Source of the DNA: an uncultured Pseudomonadales bacterium
Lineage (GTDB): Bacteria > Pseudomonadota > Gammaproteobacteria > Pseudomonadales > Porticoccaceae
DNA length: 8,615 nt
Reading direction: 5' to 3'
Assembly (NCBI GenBank): GCA_905478725.1
Contig: CAJQJT010000089.1
Location: 1-8,615, forward strand
Both the position numbers and the translations under genes were made by a program. The notes beneath the pieces are model-generated. The model was given only the letters and a program-made list of their open reading frames with translations, was not told the origin of the DNA and searched no databases. Positions 1 to 5,893 of the stretch are shown here, in pieces. The first letter of the stretch is position 1, and every line of letters starts with the position of its first letter.

Positions 1-1
1 C

Positions 2-157
2 CGGCTGGCGCTCGAGTATTTGCAGGGCACAGAGTTGCCAGTCTCAGAAATTGCCGCCTTAGTGGGCTTCAGTAGTTCGGCTAATTTTCGCCGTTCCTTT
101 AAGCGGTGGTCGGCAACAACACCAGCTGGGATTCGGCAGGCTAAACAGGCTGTTTGA
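2..157 (+). CDS. AraC-family regulator, C-terminal fragment (cut by window edge)
   Basis: Only the last 51 codons are present; the reading frame is open to the left edge and ends at TGA 155-157. The peptide runs from RLALEYLQGTELP through EIAALVGF and SANFRRSFKRW to TTPAGIRQA. This is the second helix-turn-helix and the conserved tail of an AraC/XylS DNA-binding domain. Over 47 aligned residues, 38 are identical to the end of the complete regulator at 4320-5321, and the DNA is also clearly alike, so the two are close paralogues. The N-terminal ligand-binding half lies outside the window, so its effector is unknown. It is probably intact rather than a pseudogene, because the frame is clean and the C-terminus has normal length. 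By analogy with the second copy, it may control an operon upstream of the window (inference). Confidence 0.9.
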   Translation, partial: RLALEYLQGTELPVSEIAALVGFSSSANFRRSFKRWSATTPAGIRQAKQAV

Positions 158-206
158 TAATTTTGCCGCTAGGGGTCAGGTTGCTTTAAATATTGCGGCT
201 GTTTCT

Positions 207-236
207 TTGGCTGAAATCCCATAGACTCTTTATATA
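207..236 (+). promoter_or_regulatory. Candidate sigma-70 promoter for the DUF5916 gene
   Basis: TTGGCT (207-212) and TATATA (231-236) are separated by 18 bp and lie about 30 bp before the ATG at 267. The -35 hexamer is only a partial match, and overlapping AT-rich alternatives exist (TATAAA at 233-238, TATAAC at 241-246). The placement fits because the preceding gene ends at 157 and this gene is likely transcribed alone. No strong Shine-Dalgarno precedes the ATG, so the leader is short and AT-rich. Confidence 0.3.
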
Positions 237-266
237 AACCTATAACAATAATAAATAGATTCTTTT

Positions 267-2549
267 ATGCGAAATACATTATCTAACTACCGGTGGTTGC
301 TCCTCGGTTGCAGCCTCTTTTTTATATCTAGCGTTTCCGCCGTGATTGTTATTGATGGAGTTCTCGATGAAGAGGAGTGGGCAAGCGCAAAAATATACAG
401 TGACTTCGTGACTGTAGAGCCACTCACCGGTGACTCGGCGAAATATCGTACTGAAGTACGTGTGATTACCAATTCCGACGGAATTTTTGTTGGCTTTAGC
501 AACTATCAGCCAGCTTCAGTAAAGCGTGTTAATCGGCAATTTCCCCGTGATGCACAGATTGAAGCAGATCGTAATATTGTCAGTATAGACTTCGATAGTA
601 CTGCGCTTGCGGGCTATGACTTTACCGTGGGCTCGGCTAATTCACAGCAGGATGGCATTGTTACGCCCGGTGACTATTCAGGGGATTGGGACGGTACCTG
701 GTATTCCCAGACATCGTCGAATAAGGATTACTGGTACAGCGAAATGCATATTCCCTGGACTGTCGCGCCAATGACTGATGCCGGGAATGGCCGTAAAAAG
801 ATTGCTCTGTGGTTCTCCAGAGTGGTGTTTGATGAATCTCTGCGCTTCGCCTTTCCCAATGCCTATTATTCACGACCTACCTTTATGGAGGATTGGCACC
901 CATTGGAGGTTGAGCAGGTGTCCACCTCTACCTTGGACTGGTTTCCCTATGTTAGTTACAACAGTGACCTGCACAACAGCGCGCCGGGAACCACCAGTGA
1001 TGAGTTTAATGGGGGCCTAGATTTTATCTGGCGACCTAATAGTAGCAGCCAGCTGACTGGTGCGATTAATCCTGATTTTGGTCAGGTAGAAAGTGACGAC
1101 CTGGTGGTTAACTTTTCCGCATTTGAAACATTCGTCACTGAAAAACGACCCTTTTTTACCGAGAACCAGTCACTCTTTAGCAGCAATATTCGCAATGGCG
1201 ATCAAACTCTCTACACGCGGCGGATTGGCGCTGGTCCGGCAGGTCAGGGCGGTGGTCTGGTAGATATTGATTTGGCGGCCAAGGTGACCCATTTTGGTGA
1301 GACCACGGACCTAGGTCTTTTTGTCGTCAGAGAAGATGATTCTGAGGGCAGTTATGGTGGTGACTTCTTATCCAGCAGGGTTCAGCGCACAGTCAATGGG
1401 TTAACCCTTGGACATCGTCTGACCTATGCAGAGAGATCAATTCTCAATAGAGAGGCGACAGTTCAGGTGTTGGATATGATCTGGCGCAAAGATGAGACTA
1501 CAGAATTTCGCGGTCAGATTCTTCATGCTGATGTTCAGCAGCAGGGGAACAGTGCGAACAGTCAGGAGTCTGTGGACGATCAAGATTTTGCCGGTTGGGC
1601 TAGCTGGTCTTATGCGCCTAACGACGAGTGGTACCACAGTGTTTATTTATCCCATTACGGTGATCAGTTTGATATGAACGATATGGGCTTTATGAAGCGC
1701 AATGATTTTAGAGAGCTTGCCGGTAGCACTCGCCATGATCGTTTGGAGTATGAAACTGGCTCAAACATCCTCTCCAGCACTACGTTGTTTGAGTATGGCT
1801 ATGTCGAAAATACTCAGGGCGATCGCCTGGAGTTGCGCGCTGATTGGGATCATACCTGGACCTATAAATCGACCCGTAAACTAGGCTTAAAAGCCGGCGC
1901 TTCTGCATCCAGCTGGGATGATCGATTGACCCGCGGCAATGGTCTGTTTGCCAAGCCCGCTCGCTACTGGCTAGAGACAAGATACTCAAGTCCGAGGGGT
2001 GATGACCTGACCTTCAATATTGATGCCAATGTTGAATATGATGAGATCGAAAAAACGACTCTCAGTCTTGGGTTGAGTGCCCAGATATACCTTAGTGAAA
2101 CAGTGACTCTAGGCACAAATCTGAGTTATAAAAATTTACAGGAATGGTTGATCTGGGATTTCGATACAGCCCAATTGGCCGGTTTTGAGGCTGACCGCTT
2201 TAATGCCGATTTGCGTTTCGATTGGTACCCGTCACCGAGACAAGAAGTGCGCTTAAAATTCCAGTGGGTGGGTATAGATGCAGAGCAGGTCGATAGTTAT
2301 CAGCTTAATAGCGATGGCAGTTTAGCCTTATCGACTAGCTCGGCTGATGATTTCAGCCTCAGTGATACGGCACTGCAAGTGCGTTACCGGTATCAGCTGG
2401 CGCCTTTATCGGATATTTTCCTGGTTTATAGTCGCGGTGGTTATTTCTCCAGTGATGATGGCAATGAAGGTCCGGGAACGCTTATTAAGGAGGGCTGGGA
2501 TGGGGTTCAGGTTGAATCTCTTATTGCTAAGATTCGCTATCGTTTTTGA
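267..2549 (+). CDS. DUF5916 family secreted / outer-membrane barrel protein
   Basis: The 760-residue product starts with a Sec signal peptide: R9, a hydrophobic stretch at about 10-22, and VSA before a likely cut after residue 25. An LLGC at 12-15 resembles a lipobox but sits too early, with too short a hydrophobic run, to be convincing. Residues about 28-215 look like a CBM9-like beta-sandwich; the IDGVLDEEEW opening is typical. The signature INPDFGQVE (267-275) and FETFVTEKRPFFTE (286-299) marks DUF5916. The remainder, to residue 760, is rich in alternating strands and ends IAKIRYRF; a final Phe is typical of outer-membrane barrels. Substrate and function of the family are not established. 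The gene stands alone, converging on the alkB operon, so a link to hydrocarbon uptake or the cell surface is only inference. ATG 267 is the first start and is needed for the signal peptide, although its Shine-Dalgarno is poor. Confidence 0.88.
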   Translation: MRNTLSNYRWLLLGCSLFFISSVSAVIVIDGVLDEEEWASAKIYSDFVTVEPLTGDSAKYRTEVRVITNSDGIFVGFSNYQPASVKRVNRQFPRDAQIEADRNIVSIDFDSTALAGYDFTVGSANSQQDGIVTPGDYSGDWDGTWYSQTSSNKDYWYSEMHIPWTVAPMTDAGNGRKKIALWFSRVVFDESLRFAFPNAYYSRPTFMEDWHPLEVEQVSTSTLDWFPYVSYNSDLHNSAPGTTSDEFNGGLDFIWRPNSSSQLTGAINPDFGQVESDDLVVNFSAFETFVTEKRPFFTENQSLFSSNIRNGDQTLYTRRIGAGPAGQGGGLVDIDLAAKVTHFGETTDLGLFVVREDDSEGSYGGDFLSSRVQRTVNGLTLGHRLTYAERSILNREATVQVLDMIWRKDETTEFRGQILHADVQQQGNSANSQESVDDQDFAGWASWSYAPNDEWYHSVYLSHYGDQFDMNDMGFMKRNDFRELAGSTRHDRLEYETGSNILSSTTLFEYGYVENTQGDRLELRADWDHTWTYKSTRKLGLKAGASASSWDDRLTRGNGLFAKPARYWLETRYSSPRGDDLTFNIDANVEYDEIEKTTLSLGLSAQIYLSETVTLGTNLSYKNLQEWLIWDFDTAQLAGFEADRFNADLRFDWYPSPRQEVRLKFQWVGIDAEQVDSYQLNSDGSLALSTSSADDFSLSDTALQVRYRYQLAPLSDIFLVYSRGGYFSSDDGNEGPGTLIKEGWDGVQVESLIAKIRYRF

Positions 2550-2595
2550 GGTTTAGGGCGGTGCTATGGGGTAGGGCTGTCAGTTGATAGCTAAT

Positions 2596-2619
2596 AAACA
2601 GCCTATAAATAGGCTGTTT
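2596..2619. terminator. Bidirectional intrinsic terminator between convergent genes
   Basis: A perfect 10-bp inverted repeat, AAACAGCCTA and TAGGCTGTTT, encloses the loop TAAA. On the plus strand the stem runs into TTTT, 47 bases after the DUF5916 stop. On the minus strand the rising arm gives a TTTATTA tail, 10 bases after the DUF1330 stop. Position and symmetry indicate that it ends both transcripts. Confidence 0.85.
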
Positions 2620-2629
2620 TGTTGAGACC

Positions 2630-2920
2630 TTATTCTAGGCCCTTAACCAATATGGAGTCCACTGTGCTTCCTGCATTACGATGGGTCGCAATCGCCTGAT
2701 ATTCATCAGAGGTCATCCAGGTTAAAGCACTTTCCTTTGAGGGAAACTCAATAATTACCGACCTGGTGGCCTGCCAATCTCCCGACAGCACCAGTGGCTC
2801 TTCGTCAACACTGAGCATCTTGCCGTCAAACTTTGCGAACACCTCTGCAAAACCACTCTCGTATAGGTCGTATTCGCTGCGGTCGTGAATGGTGAACTTG
2901 GCAATGATATAAACGGTCAT
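2630..2920 (-). CDS. DUF1330 domain protein (small dimeric alpha/beta-barrel fold)
   Basis: The product has 96 residues, normal for DUF1330. Family-like features are the opening MTVYIIAKFTIHD followed by a YDLYESGF helix, the central strand around GKMLSVDEEP, and then the RSVIIEFPSKESALTWMTSDEYQ block near 54-75. DUF1330 proteins adopt a ferredoxin-like dimeric alpha/beta-barrel fold; no reaction is established for the family. The start is well supported by AGGAAAG (plus-strand 2926-2932), five bases before the ATG. The gene follows alkB on the same strand after a 55-bp gap with no convincing terminator, so the two are probably co-transcribed from the alkB promoter. A role in alkane oxidation, such as binding a hydrophobic product or protecting the enzyme, is inference from position alone. 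Confidence 0.88.
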   Translation of the reverse strand: MTVYIIAKFTIHDRSEYDLYESGFAEVFAKFDGKMLSVDEEPLVLSGDWQATRSVIIEFPSKESALTWMTSDEYQAIATHRNAGSTVDSILVKGLE

Positions 2921-2975
2921 CTTTTCTTTCCTGTGTTTTAAACAATAAAAAATGGCTTAAAGGTTTTTTCTGGCG

Positions 2976-4175
2976 TTAGCTCTGTTGAGGCATTTCTTGG
3001 CCTTGGCCATATTGCTCATAGGTGGCTTTAAGCTTTGAGGGCAGTATATTAACCTTACTCAGATCACCATTGATATGGGGCAGGGCGAGCACTCGCTTAT
3101 CCATCACTTTAAACCACAGCCACGGAATATAGGCCAGTAGATACATGCCGTAATAGCCATTGGGCAGTTCTGGAATGTCATCAAAGTTACGCAGACTCTG
3201 GTAGCGGCGAATAGGGTTGGCATGGTGGTCTGAGTGACGCTGTAGGTGAAACAGTGCCAGGTTGCTCATAATGTAATTGGCATTCCAAGAATGGTGCGGC
3301 TGGCAGCGCTCGTAGCGGCCGTTTTCATTCTTTTTGCGCAGCAGACCATAGTGCTCAATATAGTTGGCTGAGGTCAGCTGATACCAGGCCCAGAAGTTAT
3401 GCACCGCCAGAAAGGGCAGCATAATCCAGCCGAACAGATAAACCAATGTGCCCTGTAATACCAGGCTCATTAGGTAAGACTGCAAAATATTATTACCCAC
3501 AGACCAGGTGGCTTTGCCCTGTTTATTGAGCCGGGTTTTTTCCAGATTCCAACCGCGCACAAAGGTGCCGGGGATTTCACGCAGGGTAAAAGCGTAGATG
3601 TTTTCACCCAGTCTTGAGCTGGCCGGGTCATCCGGCGTGGCTACCAGTACATGATGGCCGCGGTTGTGCTCAACACAAAAGTGGCCATAGGCGGGAACTG
3701 CCAATACTATTTTGGCCAACAGCTGTTCTATGGCTGTTTGCTTGTGCCCCAGTTCATGGGCAGTGTTAATACCCAGACCGCTGTAGCCACCGGCAATAAT
3801 CGCCATTACCAATACTGTCCAAGGGCTCAGATCATTGGTGCCCACTACATAGGCCATCACACCGAGCACGGCAAAATGCAGAGGAACAGTGAGCATGGTT
3901 AGAATACGGTAATACTTGTCAGCCTCTATTTGAGGTACCAGCTCTTCCGGGGGGTTGTTCACATCGCTGCCGACAAAATAGTCGACAAAGGGCAGAAGCA
4001 AATAGTTCACCGCAAGAGGCAGGGCAAGAGTCCACTGGATACCAGTCTGATAAAAAATAGCCACACCCATCAACGGGAATGCCGGCATTAGCATGGATAT
4101 TAACCATAGGTAACGCTTCTTGTCGGTGTAACTAATCAAACCTTTGTCTGGGTGCTCTAGGGTATAAGTTGCCAC
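2976..4175 (-). CDS. alkB: Alkane 1-monooxygenase (AlkB), membrane diiron hydroxylase
   Basis: This integral inner-membrane non-heme diiron enzyme hydroxylates the terminal carbon of n-alkanes, using electrons from rubredoxin and rubredoxin reductase, neither of which is encoded here. With the GTG start the protein has 399 residues, normal for AlkB, and no rubredoxin is fused to its C-terminus. All histidine boxes are intact: HELGH (140-144), EHNRGHH (169-175), NYIEHYGL (271-278) and LQRHSDHH (311-318). Hydrophobic segments lie near 22-41, 48-69, 92-111, 119-139 and 235-266. The open frame extends 29 codons further upstream, but GTG at 4175-4173 is preferred: AAGGAGA sits five bases before it, and the protein then begins MATYTLEHPDK. 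The extension would cross the divergent promoter region. The gene is divergent from an AraC regulator and leads a likely operon with DUF1330. Chain-length range cannot be read reliably from the sequence. Confidence 0.96.
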   Translation of the reverse strand: MATYTLEHPDKGLISYTDKKRYLWLISMLMPAFPLMGVAIFYQTGIQWTLALPLAVNYLLLPFVDYFVGSDVNNPPEELVPQIEADKYYRILTMLTVPLHFAVLGVMAYVVGTNDLSPWTVLVMAIIAGGYSGLGINTAHELGHKQTAIEQLLAKIVLAVPAYGHFCVEHNRGHHVLVATPDDPASSRLGENIYAFTLREIPGTFVRGWNLEKTRLNKQGKATWSVGNNILQSYLMSLVLQGTLVYLFGWIMLPFLAVHNFWAWYQLTSANYIEHYGLLRKKNENGRYERCQPHHSWNANYIMSNLALFHLQRHSDHHANPIRRYQSLRNFDDIPELPNGYYGMYLLAYIPWLWFKVMDKRVLALPHINGDLSKVNILPSKLKATYEQYGQGQEMPQQS

Positions 4176-4180
4176 TGTGA

Positions 4181-4187
4181 TCTCCTT
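4181..4187 (-). promoter_or_regulatory. Ribosome binding site fixing the alkB GTG start
   Basis: The minus strand reads AAGGAGA, then TCACA, then GTG (4175-4173). This is a near-consensus site at ideal spacing. The upstream ATG of the longer frame (4262) has no comparable site, so this element decides the start. Confidence 0.85.
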
Positions 4188-4217
4188 AATGTTGTTTGCG
4201 GAAATTCTGTTTTGAAG

Positions 4218-4252
4218 ATTGTAATTGACAGGCAGCCAGATATGGGTGTCAA
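4218..4252 (-). promoter_or_regulatory. alkB: Candidate alkB promoter
   Basis: On the minus strand, TACAAT (4223-4218, five of six to the -10 consensus) lies about 43 bases before the GTG. The hexamer 17 bp upstream of it is a poor CCCATA (4246-4241), directly abutted by TTGACA (4252-4247). A weak -35 next to an activator box is the usual form of an AraC/XylS-dependent promoter. Alternatively TTGACA is itself the -35, but then the hexamer at 17-18 bp (GTCAAT or TCAATT) is a poor -10. The choice between the two is open. Confidence 0.4.
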
Positions 4253-4254
4253 AT
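4225..4254 (+). promoter_or_regulatory. Candidate promoter of the AraC-type regulator
   Basis: A perfect TTGACA (4225-4230) is followed after 18 bp by TCAAAT (4249-4254, four of six), about 65 bases before the ATG at 4320. Its -10 overlaps the TTGACA of the opposite strand and the first GTCAA box, so occupancy by the regulator would be expected to affect its own transcription. Confidence 0.4.
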
Positions 4255-4284
4255 ACAGTCAATCAAAAGGTCATTTACCGTCAA
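4248..4284. promoter_or_regulatory. GTCAA/GTCAT tandem boxes, likely AraC-type operator
   Basis: Four near-identical pentamers lie in the same orientation: GTCAA 4248-4252, GTCAA 4258-4262, GTCAT 4270-4274 and GTCAA 4280-4284. Starts are 10, 12 and 10 bp apart, so the pair recurs with a 22-bp period. XylS-type regulators bind two direct repeats of about 21 bp, each with two boxes one helical turn apart, because each monomer has two helix-turn-helix motifs. The array lies immediately upstream of the candidate alkB promoter. Binding by the adjacent regulator is inference. Confidence 0.55.
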
Positions 4285-4310
4285 TTTTATGGCTTTCCAT
4301 CTCTGGCTTT

Positions 4311-4316
4311 GAGGTG
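4311..4316 (+). promoter_or_regulatory. Ribosome binding site fixing the regulator ATG start
   Basis: GAGGTG precedes ATG 4320-4322, with GAGG five bases from the start codon. The longer frame from 4212 has no such site and would run through the promoter and operator region, so the start at 4320 is preferred. Confidence 0.7.
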
Positions 4317-4319
4317 CCT

Positions 4320-5321
4320 ATGAATTCATTTGTGTTGCCTGTGTTGATAGATCTGCTAGCGGAGCAGGGTATTTCTAAGACTCAACTACTTGAAAATACC
4401 GATTTAGACGGCGTTGACCTGAGTCGATCACAGCTTTTTAACGCCGCCCAATCCGATGAGGTTTGCGGTAGAGCGATTGCCCTTTCCGGTGACAGGTTGC
4501 TGGGTATTCAGCTGGGCACTAAATTGGATATGGTCTCTCTGGGTATTTTGGGTTACGCCCTGATGACCAGCGCCACTGTGGGTGATGTGCTCAAACTAAT
4601 GGTGCGCTACAAGCGTGCACTGCTGCCGAGCATGCGTATTGAGTTGATACCAGGTGAGGGTTCTGTGGAGCTGCGCAGTGCCGCGCCGCATCTTCCGCAA
4701 GCATTGGAACAGTTTTATAAAGATGCGCTGTATGCCGGGCTGGTGACCAACCTGAATTTGCTTACCGACAATCATGGGGCCAGGGCGGTCCTCGAATTGG
4801 ATCACGGGCAGCCAGAAGATCGTGCGTTTTACGAGTCGGTATTTGGCTCCACTATTCACTTTAACTCGAACCGCTGTGGACTGACCTTTGACGCCGAGAG
4901 TTTGGCGGTGACTATCTCCACATCGGACCCGGTTGCTCAGGATGTCTTTCGTCGTGAGTGCGATCGTATTTTGGCCAACGATAATTATTCTGGTGCGGTG
5001 AGTGAGCGGGTTGTGCAGCTGCTGCTGTTATCGCGGTCAGAGTTTCCAACCGCGGCGGCGGTGGCCCAGCAGATGTATATGAGTGAAAGCACCCTGCAAC
5101 GGCGACTGGGAAAAGAGGGCAGTCGCTACCAGCTATTATTGGATCAGGTGAGGTATCGCTTAGCGCTTGAGTATTTACAGGGCACAGATTTGCCCGGAGC
5201 GGAAATTGCCGCGCTATTGGGCTTTAATAATTCAGCTAATTTCCGCCGTTCATTTAAGCGTTGGTCGGGAACAACCCCGGTGCGTATTCGACAGGCGACG
5301 CATCGGATTGGCGGCGGTTAA
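4320..5321 (+). CDS. AraC/XylS-family transcriptional regulator (probable alkB activator)
   Basis: The 333-residue product begins MNSFVLPVLIDLLAEQGIS. The N-terminal two-thirds is the arabinose-binding-like domain (PF12625 type), with the recognisable block SLGILGYALMTSATVGDVLK followed by YKRALLPSMRIEL. The C-terminal third is an AraC DNA-binding domain: first helix-turn-helix around 243-265 (VAQQMYMSESTLQRRL), second around 294-315 (EIAALLGFNNSANFRRSFKRW). A longer frame exists from 4212, but the first 36 codons lack homology-like features and cover the shared promoter region. The gene is divergent from alkB, the arrangement expected of a local activator; AlkR of Acinetobacter is a known AraC/XylS-type alkane regulator. 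Effector and target are inferred from position. It is a close paralogue of the partial regulator at 2-157. A 12-bp-stem hairpin and a strong terminator lie downstream. Confidence 0.92.
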   Translation: MNSFVLPVLIDLLAEQGISKTQLLENTDLDGVDLSRSQLFNAAQSDEVCGRAIALSGDRLLGIQLGTKLDMVSLGILGYALMTSATVGDVLKLMVRYKRALLPSMRIELIPGEGSVELRSAAPHLPQALEQFYKDALYAGLVTNLNLLTDNHGARAVLELDHGQPEDRAFYESVFGSTIHFNSNRCGLTFDAESLAVTISTSDPVAQDVFRRECDRILANDNYSGAVSERVVQLLLLSRSEFPTAAAVAQQMYMSESTLQRRLGKEGSRYQLLLDQVRYRLALEYLQGTDLPGAEIAALLGFNNSANFRRSFKRWSGTTPVRIRQATHRIGGG

Positions 5322-5389
5322 TCACACCTGCGGAAACGCTTCTATGCCGTTGAAGTTGGTTGTATTTCGGTGATGAAAAATTTAATTGA

Positions 5390-5419
5390 TGAAAAGTTTA
5401 GTTACAGCTGAACTTTTCA
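5390..5419. repeat. Long hairpin downstream of the regulator gene
   Basis: TGAAAAGTTTAGT and GCTGAACTTTTCA can pair over 13 bp with two T-G wobbles around a TACA loop. No T-tract follows on the plus strand, so it is not a plain terminator for the regulator. It could be a 3'-UTR processing or protective stem, or part of a small RNA ending at the terminator at 5517. No promoter of convincing quality was found in front of it. Confidence 0.55.
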
Positions 5420-5487
5420 GAAAACAGCGGTCTTACTTTATGTGCATGATTCTTCCCCAAAGAAAATACACGTTTAGACCCCCCTCT

Positions 5488-5517
5488 AAAAAGCCCTGCT
5501 AACCCAGGGCTTTTTTT
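5488..5517 (+). terminator. Strong intrinsic terminator
   Basis: AAAAAGCCCTG and CAGGGCTTTTT form an 11-bp stem around CTAACC, followed by a run of seven T in total. It lies 166 bases after the regulator stop, an unusually long distance. On the minus strand the A5 arm gives five T, so it may work in both directions. Confidence 0.88.
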
Positions 5518-5558
5518 ATGCTTGGAGTTATTGAGGGTTTAGGACGCTAGAGATTATT

Positions 5559-5593
5559 ACTTTGAGTACTTTGACTTTGAGTGCTTTGACTTG
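5559..5593. repeat. 15-bp tandem repeat, two copies plus a partial third
   Basis: ACTTTGAGTACTTTG (5559-5573) is followed directly by ACTTTGAGTGCTTTG (5574-5588), 14 of 15 identical, and then by ACTTG. Each unit contains two CTTTG submotifs. It is noncoding and has no assigned function. Confidence 0.8.
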
Positions 5594-5605
5594 TCGCCGC
5601 GTACG

Positions 5606-5640
5606 CATGTGAGAGAACTCGAGATCCCTCGTCGCTGCGG
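5606..5640 (-). repeat. Dispersed intergenic repeat, copy 1 (inverted relative to copy 2)
   Basis: Read on the minus strand this contains CGCAGCGACGAGGGAT, then CTCGAG, then TCTCTCACATG. The 16-mer and the 11-mer both recur, in the same order, on the plus strand at 8440-8455 and 8475-8485. The word resembles short intergenic repeats of the CGACGAGGGATCTC type seen in many bacterial genomes, which is recollection rather than a search result. Confidence 0.7.
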
Positions 5641-5772
5641 TCTGCTGGGGTGACATAAATGTATGTGAGGTACCACCTACTTAAATAGCATAACTAGAAT
5701 CCTTGCACCCATTTAACCGGCATTATTGTCTTTATAACAATAAAGATACCCATATCCTCGGCTTTATCTCAG

Positions 5773-5805
5773 TCTTAATCAGGGTAATATTAGCCAGGAT
5801 TAAGA
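5773..5805. promoter_or_regulatory. Inverted repeat upstream of the MFS gene, possible operator
   Basis: TCTTAATC (5773-5780) and GATTAAGA (5798-5805) are perfect 8-bp arms 17 bp apart, 89 bases before the ATG at 5894. The spacing would place the arm centres about 2.4 helical turns apart. It could be an operator or the stem of a leader hairpin; no regulator for it is in view. Confidence 0.35.
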
Positions 5806-5893
5806 ATGCTCCTATGCGCCTGCGCCTAGCGAATAATAACAATAACAATAGGTTAAAGATGAAGCCCAGCCGGTTTCAGCCTAGGAGAGACAA

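Larger units (their letters stand above)
5322..5893. other. Intergenic region rich in hairpins and repeats, no credible gene
   Basis: These 572 bases carry no open frame with a start, a ribosome site and sensible composition. A frame from TTG 5703 to 5930 was examined and rejected. The stretch holds a long hairpin (5390-5419), a strong terminator (5488-5517), a 15-bp tandem repeat (5559-5593), a dispersed-repeat copy (5606-5640), a 7-bp inverted repeat with loop AACA (5729-5746) and an 8-bp inverted repeat (5773-5805). The segment 5827-5851 is an A-rich AATAAC-like run before the next gene. Confidence 0.7.

Noticed and set aside
165..199. GCCGC/GCGGC inverted repeat after the partial regulator as its terminator
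   Set aside because: Only five paired bases across a 25-base loop, and the following TGTTTC is a weak tail.
300..320. LLGC lipobox in the DUF5916 protein (lipoprotein)
   Set aside because: Leu at the -2 position is atypical and only five hydrophobic residues precede Cys15; the signal continues to a normal VSA cleavage site.
2936..2970. A6/T6 runs between alkB and the DUF1330 gene as an internal terminator
   Set aside because: The inner bases do not pair, so there is no GC stem; read-through and an operon are more likely.
4596..4859. 87-codon minus-strand frame inside the regulator gene
   Set aside because: It is a shadow of the regulator, which has clear domain motifs in its own frame; no ribosome site or family resemblance on the minus strand.
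5488..5517. CRISPR or phage-attachment reading of the clustered hairpins and repeats in 5390-5660
   Set aside because: No repeated spacer-repeat pattern, no cas genes, no tRNA and no integrase; the pieces are explained as a terminator, a tandem repeat and a dispersed repeat.
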